Source of the DNA: Acidobacteriota bacterium
Lineage (GTDB): Bacteria; Acidobacteriota; Blastocatellia; RBC074
DNA length: 64,000 nucleotides
NCBI GenBank assembly: GCA_018269055.1
Contig: JAFDVI010000004.1
Coordinates: forward strand, 248,001 to 312,000
Reading direction: 5' to 3'
Of the stretch, positions 8,331 to 18,620 are shown piece after piece. Below the pieces are notes generated by a model. The model was not told where the DNA came from and did not search any database. It saw nothing but the letters and a program-made list of their open reading frames with translations. The position numbers and the translations under genes are program-made. The number at the start of each line of letters is the position of its first letter. Within the stretch, counting starts at the first letter, position 1.

Positions 8331-9419
8331 ATGAAAACTACCCGCAGAGAAATCATCAAAAGCGTCGGCGCTTCAGCCTTACTCGCGCCAACGATAACCG
8401 CGACTCAAAAAAGCCCCTGGCCGCCCACAGAAACCGGCGCGCCGAAAATCTGCCTGGGCGTCAACCCAAATCTGGACGCCGCCGGAATGCGCCGCGTCAA
8501 ACAGATCGGCGTGGATTATGTGTTGATGGGCGGGCCGCCGATTCCCTGGACCGAAACCGATTTGCGCGAACGCATGAACCGCTTCAAAGCGGGTGGCCTG
8601 ACGATTATCAATATGATGATTGGCGGATTTCCCAATACGCTCTTTGGCCGTCCCGGACGCGATGAGGAAATCGCCAAGATCAAACAATCCATCCACGCCG
8701 CCGCCAAAGTCGGTTTGCCGGTCATCGAATACAATTTTTACGCGCACCGCATTGTCGAAGGGTATTACGAAGAACCGGGCCGCGCCGGAGCCGGAATGAC
8801 CGCATTCAGTTACGACCGCATCAAAGACCTGCCGCCGCTGCCAGAAGAAGGTGCGCACAAGCTCGAAGAAATGTGGGCAAACATCACGTACTTTTTGAAA
8901 GCCGTCGTTCCTGAAGCCGAAAAAGCTGGCGTGCGATTGGCGCTGCACCCCAACGATCCGCCCGCGCCCATCAGCCGAGGCTCCGAACAGATTATGGCGA
9001 CACTGGCCGGTTGGAAGCGGTTGGCGGATACTGTCAAAAGCCCTTACAACGGCATCACCTTCGATTGCGGCGTGACGCGGGAACTCGGCGAAGACCCGGT
9101 CGAAGTGGCGCGCTATTTCGGAAACCGCGACCAGATCAACCACGTCCATTATCGCAACGTCATTGTTCGCAAACCGTATGTGGATTACACCGAAGTTTTC
9201 ATTGATGAAGGCCAGGTAAAGATGTTCGCCGTGATGCAGGAACTGGTGCGTCTGAAGTATTCGCGCGGTCTTTATCCTGAACACCCGCGCGCGATTGATT
9301 ACGACCGCGAACGCGGCATCGAAAACTTTTATGCCAATGTTGGAGGCGGCGGTTTCGGCGGTGAGATTTACAATGTCGGCTACACAAAAGCGATGTTACA
9401 AGCAGTGTTATCCCGATAA
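8331..9419 (+). CDS. Exported TIM-barrel protein, mannonate dehydratase (UxuA)-like
   Basis: 362 residues. The twin-arginine-type N-terminus MKTTRREIIKSVGASALLAP suggests export as a folded protein, unusual for UxuA, which is normally cytoplasmic. The barrel has UxuA hallmarks: ALHPNDPP near residue 205 (the family's HPDDPP metal loop with one substitution), FDCGVTRELGEDPVE near residue 243, and INHVHYRNV near residue 265. UxuA dehydrates D-mannonate to 2-keto-3-deoxygluconate. A related role in uronate use is possible, but export and the Asp-to-Asn change argue for a divergent xylose-isomerase-like enzyme. It is preceded by an AAGGA site. Confidence 0.75.
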   Translation: MKTTRREIIKSVGASALLAPTITATQKSPWPPTETGAPKICLGVNPNLDAAGMRRVKQIGVDYVLMGGPPIPWTETDLRERMNRFKAGGLTIINMMIGGFPNTLFGRPGRDEEIAKIKQSIHAAAKVGLPVIEYNFYAHRIVEGYYEEPGRAGAGMTAFSYDRIKDLPPLPEEGAHKLEEMWANITYFLKAVVPEAEKAGVRLALHPNDPPAPISRGSEQIMATLAGWKRLADTVKSPYNGITFDCGVTRELGEDPVEVARYFGNRDQINHVHYRNVIVRKPYVDYTEVFIDEGQVKMFAVMQELVRLKYSRGLYPEHPRAIDYDRERGIENFYANVGGGGFGGEIYNVGYTKAMLQAVLSR

Positions 9420-9430
9420 CGGAGAACAAT

Positions 9431-9670
9431 ATGGCGTCATCATCCATTTCAATGCGAACGGTACTGTTTGGTATTGCGGCGGGAGTGCTGGCATTGATCA
9501 GCGCGTTCTGGTTCTTTTACACGGTGCGATTGTTGTACGTAACGAACTTGCTTCGGGCAACTCGCGCAGGCGGCCAGGGGGCTTTTGTCGGGGCAGTGGC
9601 ATTTCCCCTGCTCGCATTTGCGTTCGGATGGGGAGCCTGGCGCTGCTGGCATTCTGCTCGCCGCGCATAA
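9431..9670 (+). CDS. Small two-helix membrane protein, unknown
   Basis: 79 residues with GGAGA five nt upstream of the ATG. Two hydrophobic stretches are evident: [20 protein letters not shown] (residues 11-30) and [20 protein letters not shown] (residues 51-70). No motif is recognised. It sits 11 nt downstream of the UxuA-like gene and 43 nt upstream of the oxidoreductase operon, so it may belong to either transcript. Coding is supported by the ribosome site and hydrophobic pattern only. Confidence 0.55.
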   Translation: MASSSISMRTVLFGIAAGVLALISAFWFFYTVRLLYVTNLLRATRAGGQGAFVGAVAFPLLAFAFGWGAWRCWHSARRA

Positions 9671-9713
9671 GAGTCCATCCATATCAATTCCAATAAAGAA
9701 CGAAAATACCTTT

Positions 9714-10307
9714 ATGAAACGAAGACGATTCATTCAAACTCTCGCTGCTGCGCCCGCGATTGCGGTGCCAGCGTCTCTGGAAGCCAAGGCGAATCCATCG
9801 GCTGGCGCGCAACGCCCGCAGGAAGAAGCGCCCAAACTGGAGACGGCTCCGCTGGATGCCGCTGGCGAAACCACGCCGCGTTTTTTCAGTGCGCCGCAAT
9901 TCGCTGCGCTACGAAAACTCAGCGGCATCATCCTGCCGCCGCTCAATGGAATGCCGGGCGCGCTGGATGCCGGTGCGCCGGAGTTCCTGGATTTCCTGAT
10001 CGGCAAATCGCCCGCCGACCGCCAGCAGCTTTACAAGGCCGGGCTGGATGCGCTGAATGCGCAGGCGACCAAGCGATTTGGCAAGGCCTTTGCCGAGGTA
10101 ACAGACGCGCAAGCGGCGGAATTGCTGGCGCCATTGAAACAACCGTGGACGTACGAACCTCCGGCAGATCCGTTTGCCCGCTTCCTGCGCGAGGTGAAAC
10201 AGGACGTTCGCAACGCGACAATGAATTCGCGCGAATACACAGCGGCAAGTTCCAGCGGCGGACGGCGCGGCGGCGGGCTTGGGCAATATTGGTACCCAAT
10301 TGATTAA
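9714..10307 (+). CDS. Gluconate 2-dehydrogenase subunit 3 family protein (small subunit)
   Basis: 197 residues starting [20 protein letters not shown], a Tat-like signal; a longer frame reaches upstream to 9585 but overlaps the previous gene. The domain [31 protein letters not shown] near residues 62-95, and [24 protein letters not shown] near the end, match the subunit-3 family that chaperones or anchors GMC flavoproteins in periplasmic membrane-bound dehydrogenases. Together with the two GMC proteins and the multihaem cytochrome downstream it forms a sugar or alcohol dehydrogenase complex that would feed electrons to the respiratory chain. The substrate is unknown. Confidence 0.88.
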   Translation: MKRRRFIQTLAAAPAIAVPASLEAKANPSAGAQRPQEEAPKLETAPLDAAGETTPRFFSAPQFAALRKLSGIILPPLNGMPGALDAGAPEFLDFLIGKSPADRQQLYKAGLDALNAQATKRFGKAFAEVTDAQAAELLAPLKQPWTYEPPADPFARFLREVKQDVRNATMNSREYTAASSSGGRRGGGLGQYWYPID

Positions 10308-10396
10308 CCATAACCAAAAGCCGCCTAGCCTTCTTCTCGGAAAGCAGGTGGCGTGACAAAAGGTAGTCGTCTGTCTTCGTCTCGGAGAGACGGTTG

Positions 10397-10552
10397 AGTT
10401 TAAGCAGGTCGTTCACGGCCTGTAATGCGTCCGTCAAGATGATCTCGTCGCGTAGCGACGACTGAATTCTTACCGATACCGTTCAACCGTCGCTATGCGA
10501 CGCAAATACATTTTCATTTCCGTTGCAGGCCGTGAACGACCTGCCTAAATTC
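10397..10552. repeat. Composite inverted-repeat block between small subunit and first GMC gene
   Basis: The 293-base gap 10308-10600 has no gene. It holds a long inverted repeat (arms 10397-10421 and about 10527-10552, matching at 24 of 25 positions) that encloses a second pair, CGTCGCGTAGCGACG at 10446-10460 and CGTCGCTATGCGACG at 10488-10502. Each of these inner arms is also a 5-bp stem with a 3-base loop. It interrupts what is otherwise a tight operon, so the first GMC gene may have its own promoter. Confidence 0.75.
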
Positions 10553-10600
10553 AAACACCGCTACGCGGCGTTGGCGGTACTCGAACTCAAAACAAATCTC

Positions 10601-12181
10601 ATGGCAGAAAAAGAATACGACATATTGATCGTCGGCTCCGGCGCGTCCGGAGGCATGGCGGCCTACATCCTGACGCAAAAAGGGTTGAAGTGTTTGATGC
10701 TGGAAGCGGGCGCGCTGGTGGATTTCCAGCATCAGCGAACACTGAAACCCGTGTACGAATTGCCGTATCGCGGTCTTGGCAAACCGGGCAAGCTCCTGCA
10801 TGTGGTGCAGGCCAACGAATTCAACGCCAATCAGTGGGTGGATGAACAACAGGTTCCGTACACACATGATCCGAAATCGCCGTACAACTGGGTTCGCGTA
10901 CGGATGGTCGGCGGCAAGTCGCTGTTCTGGGCGCGGATGTCGTACCGGCTGAGCGATTACGAATTCAAAGGCAAAGACCACGATGGGTTCGGCGACAACT
11001 GGCCGATCAGTTACACCGACCTCGCGCCGTTTTACGACCGCGTAGACCCGATCTTTCGCGTCACCGGGCGCAAAGAAGGTTTGGCGCAATTACCCGACAG
11101 CCAATTTGTCGAAGACAAATCGCCAGACGGCACGGTGCTGGAACGCATCGCCGCTGCGGGCAAATCGCGCAGCATCAATGTGACAAAGATTCGTCGTTCG
11201 CTGGGCAATGGACAATTCGCCAGTTCGTTCAATTTGCTGCTGCCCGCCGCGCAAGCCACAGGCAATTTGACCATCGTGCCGAATGCCGTAGTTCGCGCGG
11301 TGACGACGGACAAAAACACGGGCAAGGCGAACGGCGTCAGTTTTGTGGATCGGCAATCTGGTCGAGAACTCCACGCCAAAGCCAAAGTCGTCGTACTCGG
11401 CGCTTCGTGCTTGGAAAGCACGCGCATCCTACTGAATTCCAAAATCGCCAATTCCAGCGGCGTGTTGGGGCATTACCTGCACGATCAGTTTTATATCTCG
11501 AACGGCGTAATGGGCGTAATGCCCGAAGCCAGAAACGGCAAAGCGCCGCGCGGCTTTGTCGGCAGCGCTGGCTACATTCCGCGCTTCCGCAATTTGAAAG
11601 ACCCCGGCACAAAAGCCAAAAACTTCCTGCGCGGTTACGCCTGCGACTTGTATCCGGGCGCAACGCCCGACGCGAAATACTTTCCTTCGTGGGGCGCGGA
11701 ATTGGACGAACAACTCAAAGTTCATCGTGGCGCAGGAATCGGCACAACGATCATGGGCGAAGTGCTGCCGCGGTTTGAAAACCACGTCCGGCTCGACCCG
11801 AAGGTCACCGACGCCTGGGGCATTCCGGTGTTGAACTTCCAGTGCCAGTACACCGACAACGAATTCAACATGGCCAAAGACGCCGTGGACACAATCAGCC
11901 AAGTGTTCAAAGACGCGGGCTTTGAAGTGTTGAACGCCAACGACAAAATGTATCCGCCCGGTTACAGCATTCACGAAGTCGGGACTTGCCGGATGGGCGA
12001 CGATCCGAAAACCAGCGTGCTGAACAAATGGAATCAAAGCCATGACATCAAAAACCTGTTCGTCATGGACGGCAGCAGCTTCGTCACCGGCGGTTCGCAA
12101 AACCCGACAATGACCATTCTGGCGCTGGCGATGCGCGCGTCGGAGTATTTGGCTGAACAGCGTCGCAAAGGAGATTTGTAG
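10601..12181 (+). CDS. GMC-family oxidoreductase, flavoprotein subunit (copy 1)
   Basis: 526-residue FAD enzyme of the glucose-methanol-choline family, gluconate-2-dehydrogenase alpha-like. The ATG at 10601 gives [20 protein letters not shown], placing the GxGxxG dinucleotide fold at the N-terminus; the frame extends upstream only through repeat sequence. Further landmarks are [22 protein letters not shown] near residue 105 and the C-terminal [18 protein letters not shown], then [27 protein letters not shown], which carry the FAD and catalytic histidine regions. No signal peptide is visible, so export probably relies on the Tat-bearing small subunit. It is a close paralogue of the 13115-14689 gene, identical over long stretches. 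Confidence 0.92.
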   Translation: MAEKEYDILIVGSGASGGMAAYILTQKGLKCLMLEAGALVDFQHQRTLKPVYELPYRGLGKPGKLLHVVQANEFNANQWVDEQQVPYTHDPKSPYNWVRVRMVGGKSLFWARMSYRLSDYEFKGKDHDGFGDNWPISYTDLAPFYDRVDPIFRVTGRKEGLAQLPDSQFVEDKSPDGTVLERIAAAGKSRSINVTKIRRSLGNGQFASSFNLLLPAAQATGNLTIVPNAVVRAVTTDKNTGKANGVSFVDRQSGRELHAKAKVVVLGASCLESTRILLNSKIANSSGVLGHYLHDQFYISNGVMGVMPEARNGKAPRGFVGSAGYIPRFRNLKDPGTKAKNFLRGYACDLYPGATPDAKYFPSWGAELDEQLKVHRGAGIGTTIMGEVLPRFENHVRLDPKVTDAWGIPVLNFQCQYTDNEFNMAKDAVDTISQVFKDAGFEVLNANDKMYPPGYSIHEVGTCRMGDDPKTSVLNKWNQSHDIKNLFVMDGSSFVTGGSQNPTMTILALAMRASEYLAEQRRKGDL

Positions 12182-12474
12182 TGGCGGACAAGGGCGAAAG
12201 GAAAATTCTTTCGGAAGAAGAGATTGATGATTTGGTAGAGTCCCAAGCCGGTGATGACAAAGCTTGGGAGGAGCCGATTCAGGTAATACGGAAACAAGAG
12301 AATTCCTTGTCGCTTCCAAAAGATTTGGCGATGCGGGCAGCCTTTCTGGCCAGGTTACACAAAGAACCAAACACAACAGAATGGCTAAAGCGGATTATTG
12401 CCGAGCGCATTGAGCTTGAAGAATCCGCTTTCCTCGATTTTAAGAGAACGCTCGCTTCGCATCGTCGCGCTTGA
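12181..12474 (+). CDS. Small hypothetical protein, possible ribbon-helix-helix-like
   Basis: 97 residues from a GTG that shares its first base with the TAG stop of the GMC gene. The product is charged: KILSEEEIDDLVESQ, then SLSLPKDLAMRAAFLARLHKEPNTTEWLKRIIAERIELEE. The middle part has a strand-helix-helix feel like CopG/Arc-type proteins, but no toxin partner is recognisable. Its base composition is lower in G+C and it uses codons such as AGA and ATA more than its neighbours. It looks like inserted cargo between the two GMC copies. Function not assigned. Confidence 0.5.
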   Translation: MADKGERKILSEEEIDDLVESQAGDDKAWEEPIQVIRKQENSLSLPKDLAMRAAFLARLHKEPNTTEWLKRIIAERIELEESAFLDFKRTLASHRRA

Positions 12475-12507
12475 TGTTCTCAAAATCTAAAGACATGGAG
12501 GATTGGG

Positions 12508-13114
12508 ATGAGCCATAAACCATGCCACTTTGCAAAGTTTGCCATAGGGAATTGCCTGCCGATGCTTCTTCTTTTGTTCGTTGCGACTCTAAGTTCGATG
12601 GCTCAGGCTCAGCTTTCGGGCAATCTATCTGAAGATGAGTATCGCAAAAGAGATATAGAAATTAAAAATCGTGCTATTGAGGTCGAGGAGAGGAAGGTTT
12701 GGACATCTGCGTTGGCTACCAGCGTTCCGATTCTAGTGGCACTATTCGCGCTCATAGGCACAATTGTCGCGGCCAAAAAGACACTCGTCGCCAATTTCAC
12801 GGCCAAAGCTGCTGAACTAGCCCTTCAAGGAGAAGGACCTGAAGAGGTGATAAATCGCGCGAAGCTGCTAGCACGACTGTACAAGAATTTACTGCCCAAA
12901 GATTTTGTAGAAAGAGTTCAAGAATTAGAAGCCAATCAAATTGGTCGTATTGTTACGCAAGCCCCTTGGACATCAGAATTAAAGAAGGAAGTGATCGAAT
13001 TATTGGCTGAACACCCAGATCAGCGTGAACAAATCATTGCTGATTACCAAAGCGTTTATGGTTACTCGTTCCTAAGTGATCTAAAAGCTGCGACCTTGAA
13101 AGGCCTAAAAACCA

Positions 13115-13140
<26 letters not shown>
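12508..13140 (+). CDS. Hypothetical membrane protein with signal peptide and coiled segment
   Basis: 210 residues with a GGAGG site 7 nt before the ATG. An N-terminal signal ([18 protein letters not shown]) is followed by a charged helix ([21 protein letters not shown]), one transmembrane helix ([19 protein letters not shown], near residues 72-90) and a soluble charged C-terminal domain ([31 protein letters not shown]). I recognise no family. It is clearly more AT-rich than flanking genes. Its last 26 bases overlap the start of the second GMC gene in another frame, so it is coupled to it despite its foreign look. Confidence 0.65.
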
Positions 13141-14685
<1,545 letters not shown>

Positions 14686-14689
<4 letters not shown>

Positions 14690-15201
14690 ACCGACTGAAA
14701 ACGATCTTACAGCTTGCTTGGATTGTTGCAGCTTGTTTGGTGGCGGCAATTGCGCAAACCAATCAAACGCCTTTGCCCGGCCCGGAACAACCAATTCCGT
14801 TCAGCCATAAACTCCACGCGGGTGCGCAAAATCTGAAGTGCGCTACGTGCCATAAAAATCCCGATCCTGGTGAACGAATGGGTTTGGCGACGGCGGCGCT
14901 CTGTATGCAATGCCACGAAGAAGTCAAAACAGACAATCCGGCGATTCAAAAACTCGCCGAATTTGCCAAAGACAAACGCGAGATCAAATGGGTGCGCGTG
15001 TACGAAATTCCGAGCTACGTGTTTTTCAGCCATCGCACGCATTTAACGGAAGGAGCGAGTTGCGCCGAATGCCACGGCGAAGTCAAAGAGTTGGAGCGGA
15101 TGCACAAAGTGAAGGCAGTCAATATGGCCAGTTGCGTCAACTGCCACCAAGCAAAAGGTGCGAGCGTGGATTGCACCTTCTGCCACGACAAAATGAATTA
15201 A
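14686..15201 (+). CDS. Pentahaem periplasmic c-type cytochrome (c3/c7-like)
   Basis: 171 residues, GTG start overlapping the previous stop (GTGA). A signal anchor ([18 protein letters not shown]) is followed by five CxxCH haem sites: CATCH (52-56), CMQCH (73-77), CAECH (126-130), CVNCH (150-154) and CTFCH (163-167). Extra histidines in PFSHKLHAG and FFSHRTHL are likely distal haem ligands, as in cytochrome c3/c7 and the class III family. It is the natural electron acceptor for the adjacent GMC dehydrogenases. Diheme or triheme cytochromes are usual beside gluconate dehydrogenases, so a c7-like pentahaem partner is less common. Confidence 0.93.
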
Positions 15202-15553
15202 CGCAAAATCGTATCGCTGAATATGAGTTATCCGGAATCAACTTCGTGGCTCGGTCACTTCTCCTCGGAGCGGGTATTGTAAGCAGTTTCCCTACATCAA
15301 ATCCCGTATCTATACGAATACCTGCCCCAGCTCACACGCGGTAATCTCTTTGCCGTACAAGGTTCTCTGGTTTGTGGCGAAAGGGATGCAGCCGCAACGG
15401 ACCACCAAGTACGAAAGCGAGTAATGAACCCGACGAGGATGAAGGGTACAAGACATCATTACTGCTATTTACTTTCTTTCCCCCAGATCAGCGCGAAGCG
15501 TTTGCCAGGCGATCCCTGGTGCAGTGCTGAACAAAGAAAAGCTTTCACATAAG

Positions 15554-15585
15554 AGCCGCTGGCATTTCACTGCAGCGGCTTTTTC
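15554..15585 (+). terminator. Rho-independent terminator
   Basis: AGCCGCTG at 15554-15561 pairs with CAGCGGCT at 15573-15580, followed by a run of Ts. It could end the dehydrogenase-cytochrome transcript or an unannotated small RNA in the 350 bases before it. Confidence 0.75.
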
Positions 15586-15640
15586 ATTTTGGGGAAGCCT
15601 GTGAGCGCACCTTTCAAAGGTTTCTGGCATTAGATATGGC

Positions 15641-15672
15641 AACGGCCAGTGCTTTTTAAGGCACTGGCCGTT
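15641..15672. repeat. 12-bp perfect hairpin downstream of tRNA-Phe
   Basis: AACGGCCAGTGC at 15641-15652 pairs exactly with GCACTGGCCGTT at 15661-15672 around an 8-base loop. It lies 19 nt beyond the 3' end of the minus-strand tRNA gene. No T-run follows on either strand, so it is more likely a processing or weak termination structure. Confidence 0.6.
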
Positions 15673-15690
15673 TGGAAACCATTTTGTTGA

Positions 15691-15763
<73 letters not shown>

Positions 15764-15841
15764 CCGAAAAAATCGAAGGCGCATACTACTGACCGGGTTT
15801 TGGTCTGTCAACCAGCCTTTCAATTTTTCCTGAAGCCATGT

Positions 15842-16894
15842 TTAGACACCGCATTCCGCCATCTCGGCATCTTCGGCGGGGACGGATTGCATTTCATAAT
15901 TGAAGCCGTATACCTCCGCCAGTTCAAAGTATTCGGCAAACAGCGGTTCCATTTCCTCGACCGTCGGCGAACGCAGCACCATCTGACGCAGCGGCGTTCC
16001 GTTGGGAACCCCGCGCAGCAATTGTGCCGACATCATTTTCATTCGACCGATGACGCCTTTTTCCGGCATATGGTCGCGCAGCAGGTCGCGGAATTCCAGC
16101 AAGGTTTCATGCAATTCCTGCGGCGTCGGTTTGTACGGTTCCAGGCCCTGCATCGCTTCCCAGGTTTGGCGAAAGATGTACGGGTTGGCGATGGCTCCAC
16201 GGCCGATGTGAACGGCATCGCACCCTGTGCGGTCAAACCGTTCCATCGCGTGTTCGGGAACCAGAATATCGCCGCTGCCGGAAACCGGAATCGAAACGTT
16301 TTCTCTGATTGCGCGCACCAAATCCCAATCGGCAAATCCTTTGTAGGCCTGCACGCGCGTGCGTCCGTGCAGCGTAACCATCGAACCGCCGCAATCTTCG
16401 ATCAGTTTGGCGACTTCGACGCAGTTGATGGATTTGTCATCCCACCCCGCGCGAATTTTGACGGTCATCGGAATCGTGATCGCGCGCTTGACCTCTTTCA
16501 GGATTTTTTCGAGTTGCGGCAAATCGCGCAGCAGATTCGATCCGCCTCCGCCGTTGATGACTTTTTTGGCCGGGCAGCCGCAATTGATGTCCACGAAATC
16601 GGCCCCGGCTTCTTCAGCGATTTCCGCCGCCCACCGCATGCGAACTTCGTCGTAGCCGAAAATCTGAATGGCAATCGGGCGTTCTTCCGGTTTGAAGCGC
16701 ATCATTTCGTGCGACCGAATGTTGCCGCGCGTCAAACCTTCGACGCTGATGAATTCGGTGACAAACAGTCCCACCCCGCCGCGCTTTTTGATCAAACGGC
16801 GAAACGGCGAATCTGTCACGCCCGCCATCGGCGACAGTACCAGCGGCGGCGAGATCTGAAAATCGGCAATGTTGAACGAAGTCGGATAACGCAT
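15842..16894 (-). CDS. dusB: tRNA-dihydrouridine synthase (DusB type)
   Basis: FMN enzyme that reduces uridine in the tRNA D-loop. About 350 residues from the ATG at 16894 (MRYPTSFNIADF); an upstream GTG at 16915 would add seven residues. Landmarks are PLVLSPMAGVTDSPFRRL near residue 20, the catalytic cysteine in DINCGCPAKKV near residue 105, VKIRAGWDD, VTLHGRTRVQAYKGFADW and GCDAVHIGRGAIANPYIF, the FMN phosphate region. Length and motifs fit DusB. It lies beside a tRNA gene but divergently from the HD gene, and it appears monocistronic. Confidence 0.96.
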   Translation of the reverse strand: MRYPTSFNIADFQISPPLVLSPMAGVTDSPFRRLIKKRGGVGLFVTEFISVEGLTRGNIRSHEMMRFKPEERPIAIQIFGYDEVRMRWAAEIAEEAGADFVDINCGCPAKKVINGGGGSNLLRDLPQLEKILKEVKRAITIPMTVKIRAGWDDKSINCVEVAKLIEDCGGSMVTLHGRTRVQAYKGFADWDLVRAIRENVSIPVSGSGDILVPEHAMERFDRTGCDAVHIGRGAIANPYIFRQTWEAMQGLEPYKPTPQELHETLLEFRDLLRDHMPEKGVIGRMKMMSAQLLRGVPNGTPLRQMVLRSPTVEEMEPLFAEYFELAEVYGFNYEMQSVPAEDAEMAECGV

Positions 16895-17001
16895 AATGTA
16901 ACAGCGAATTAGCACTGCTCAGCAGCGAGCGGGACTATTCGGACGGCGAATATAGCACACGGTTGACGGCCTTGGTCAAAACCGGTAGCTTCGGCGGTGT
17001 G

Positions 17002-17592
17002 ATGACAGAAAGCTCCAACATCATCAGTTTTGTGCGCGAAATGATGCGGCTGAAAGCCGTGCCGCGAACGGGCTGGCTGCTGCGCGGAATCCGCGATGTG
17101 GAATCGGTTGCCGATCATTCCTTTGGTGTGGCGCTGCTTGGGATGTTGCTGGCCGATCTGGCGCAGCGCCAAGGGTTGGAACCGGACGTGGAAAAAATTC
17201 TGCGAATGGCATTGCTTCACGATCTGACGGAAGCGCGCACGGGCGATTTGCCCAATACGATCAAACGGTATTTTGACAAAGGCGCGCTTCACGCGGCTGA
17301 CCAGCAAATCGCCGACGAAATGCTTTCCGGCCTGGGCGCCATCGGCGAAGAGTATTTGCTGCTCTGGCAGGAATACGAACAGCGTTCCAGTTTGGAATCG
17401 CGCATCGTCAAAGCGGCTGACAAACTGGACCTGCTGCTCCAGGCCCGCGAATACGAAAAAGGCGGCGCCAGCACCTTGCAGGAATTCTGGGAAAGTTCCG
17501 AACTGGATTTTTCCAGCCTGGGAATTGACGAACTGATTACCGATTTGATTGAGCAATTGAAACAGGAACGAGAGCAACTTCTCAAGTCTTAA
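17002..17592 (+). CDS. HD-domain 5'-nucleotidase (YfbR/HDDC2-like)
   Basis: 196-residue metal-dependent phosphohydrolase. Family members dephosphorylate deoxynucleoside 5'-monophosphates. The ATG at 17002 gives MTESSNIISFVREMMRLK; the upstream TTG at 16963 adds 13 unlikely residues. The metal ligands follow the HD pattern: His in VADHSFG near residue 35, the HD pair in LLHDLTEA near residue 70 and the late Asp in VKAADKLDLLL near residue 137. It is first in a plus-strand run with the tRNA-binding, DedA and pta genes, with gaps of only a few bases. Confidence 0.9.
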   Translation: MTESSNIISFVREMMRLKAVPRTGWLLRGIRDVESVADHSFGVALLGMLLADLAQRQGLEPDVEKILRMALLHDLTEARTGDLPNTIKRYFDKGALHAADQQIADEMLSGLGAIGEEYLLLWQEYEQRSSLESRIVKAADKLDLLLQAREYEKGGASTLQEFWESSELDFSSLGIDELITDLIEQLKQEREQLLKS

Positions 17593-17595
17593 CCT

Positions 17596-17958
17596 ATGGA
17601 ATCCATCACCCCTTCGCCAATTAAACCGTTCATCAGTTTTGATCTGCTGGACAAAATTGATATTCGAGTCGGCACCATCAAAGCCGTCGAAGACGTATCG
17701 GGATCGAACAAGCTCGTGCGGTTGATCGTTGATTTCGGCGATCACGAACGAAAAATCCTGGCGGGTTTGAAACAGGAACGCGCCAATCCGCAGGAAATCG
17801 CTGGCCGCCAGGCGCTGTTCGTCGTCAATTTGGAACCGAAGAATATGGCGGGCGAAATTTCAGAAGGAATGTTATTCGATTTGGGCTATGCCGACGGAAT
17901 CAAACCTGCGCTGGCGGTGCCCGAAGTTCCTGTTCCCAACGGAACGCGCGCGGGGTAA
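17596..17958 (+). CDS. tRNA-binding domain protein (CsaA / MetG beta-like)
   Basis: 120-residue stand-alone OB-fold of the EMAP/tRNA_bind type. The signature is IDIRVGTIKAVEDVSGSNKLVRLIVDFG near residues 22-49, then RKILAGLKQ and ALFVVNLEPKNMAGEISEGMLF. Such proteins are either separate beta subunits of methionyl-tRNA synthetase or CsaA-type chaperones. Size and the conserved NLEPKNMAGEISEGM stretch fit both. The start follows the HD gene by 3 nt. No metG is in the window to decide between them. Confidence 0.9.
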   Translation: MESITPSPIKPFISFDLLDKIDIRVGTIKAVEDVSGSNKLVRLIVDFGDHERKILAGLKQERANPQEIAGRQALFVVNLEPKNMAGEISEGMLFDLGYADGIKPALAVPEVPVPNGTRAG

Positions 17959-17963
17959 TCGAA

Positions 17964-18608
17964 ATGGCCAACTTGTCATTCATCATGGATTTCATTGAAC
18001 ACGGCATCCGATGGCTTCAACAATTGCCGCCCGGCGGAGTTCTGGCGTTGATGTTCTTTCTGGCTTTCATCGAAAACATCTTTCCGCCTTCTCCCAGCGA
18101 CGTGTTGCTGGTGTTTGCGGGAACGCTGATCGGCATTGGCACAATAGATTTTGCTCCCGCATTAATTGTTTCGACCTTGGGGAGCACCTGCGGATTCGTG
18201 CTGGCGTATCTGGTGGGCCGGTATTTTCAGGAACACATTCTGACAGGCCGGTTGAGCCGCTATCTGCCGCTTTCCGCAATCAACCAGGTCGAACGGCTGT
18301 TTCAACGTTTCGGGTACGGCGTCATCGTAGTGAATCGGTTTCTGGCGGGAACGCGCGCCATCGTTTCTTTCGTCTCCGGAATGTCGGAAATGAATTTGCC
18401 CATGACGACCTTGCTGTGCGCGATCAGCGCGGCGGCTTGGAACGCAATTCTGCTGTATTTGGGAATGGTTTTCGGCAAAAACTGGCAGAAAGTCGGCCAG
18501 TATCTGAGCATTTACAGCACGGTCGTGACGATCATCGTTCTTGCGTTGCTGGCGTTTTACGTGTGGCGGTATCTGCGAAACCGTCGCAACCCTACACCCG
18601 AAATCTAA
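17964..18608 (+). CDS. DedA-family inner-membrane protein
   Basis: 214 residues, 4-5 predicted membrane helices. The DedA/VTT-domain signature is clear: FLAFIENIFPPSPSDVLLVFAG near residue 33, YLVGRYFQEHIL near residue 76, GYGVIVVNRFLAGTRAIVSFVSGM near residue 113 with the conserved arginines. DedA proteins act in phospholipid flipping or in membrane homeostasis dependent on proton motive force. An alternative ATG at 17985 would remove seven residues. It lies 5 nt after the preceding gene and 12 nt before pta. Confidence 0.93.
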   Translation: MANLSFIMDFIEHGIRWLQQLPPGGVLALMFFLAFIENIFPPSPSDVLLVFAGTLIGIGTIDFAPALIVSTLGSTCGFVLAYLVGRYFQEHILTGRLSRYLPLSAINQVERLFQRFGYGVIVVNRFLAGTRAIVSFVSGMSEMNLPMTTLLCAISAAAWNAILLYLGMVFGKNWQKVGQYLSIYSTVVTIIVLALLAFYVWRYLRNRRNPTPEI

Positions 18609-18620
18609 CCACCGATTCAA

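Larger units (their letters stand above)
15202..15690. other. Gene-free stretch with hairpins; possible small RNA or gene remnant
   Basis: 489 bases with no convincing reading frame on either strand. One plus-strand frame ending at the TAA at 15421-15423 (about 45 residues) looks protein-like but has no start and no recognised family, so it may be a decayed gene end. A strong terminator follows at 15554-15585 with nothing obvious to terminate apart from the cytochrome operon, about 350 bases upstream. Confidence 0.5.
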
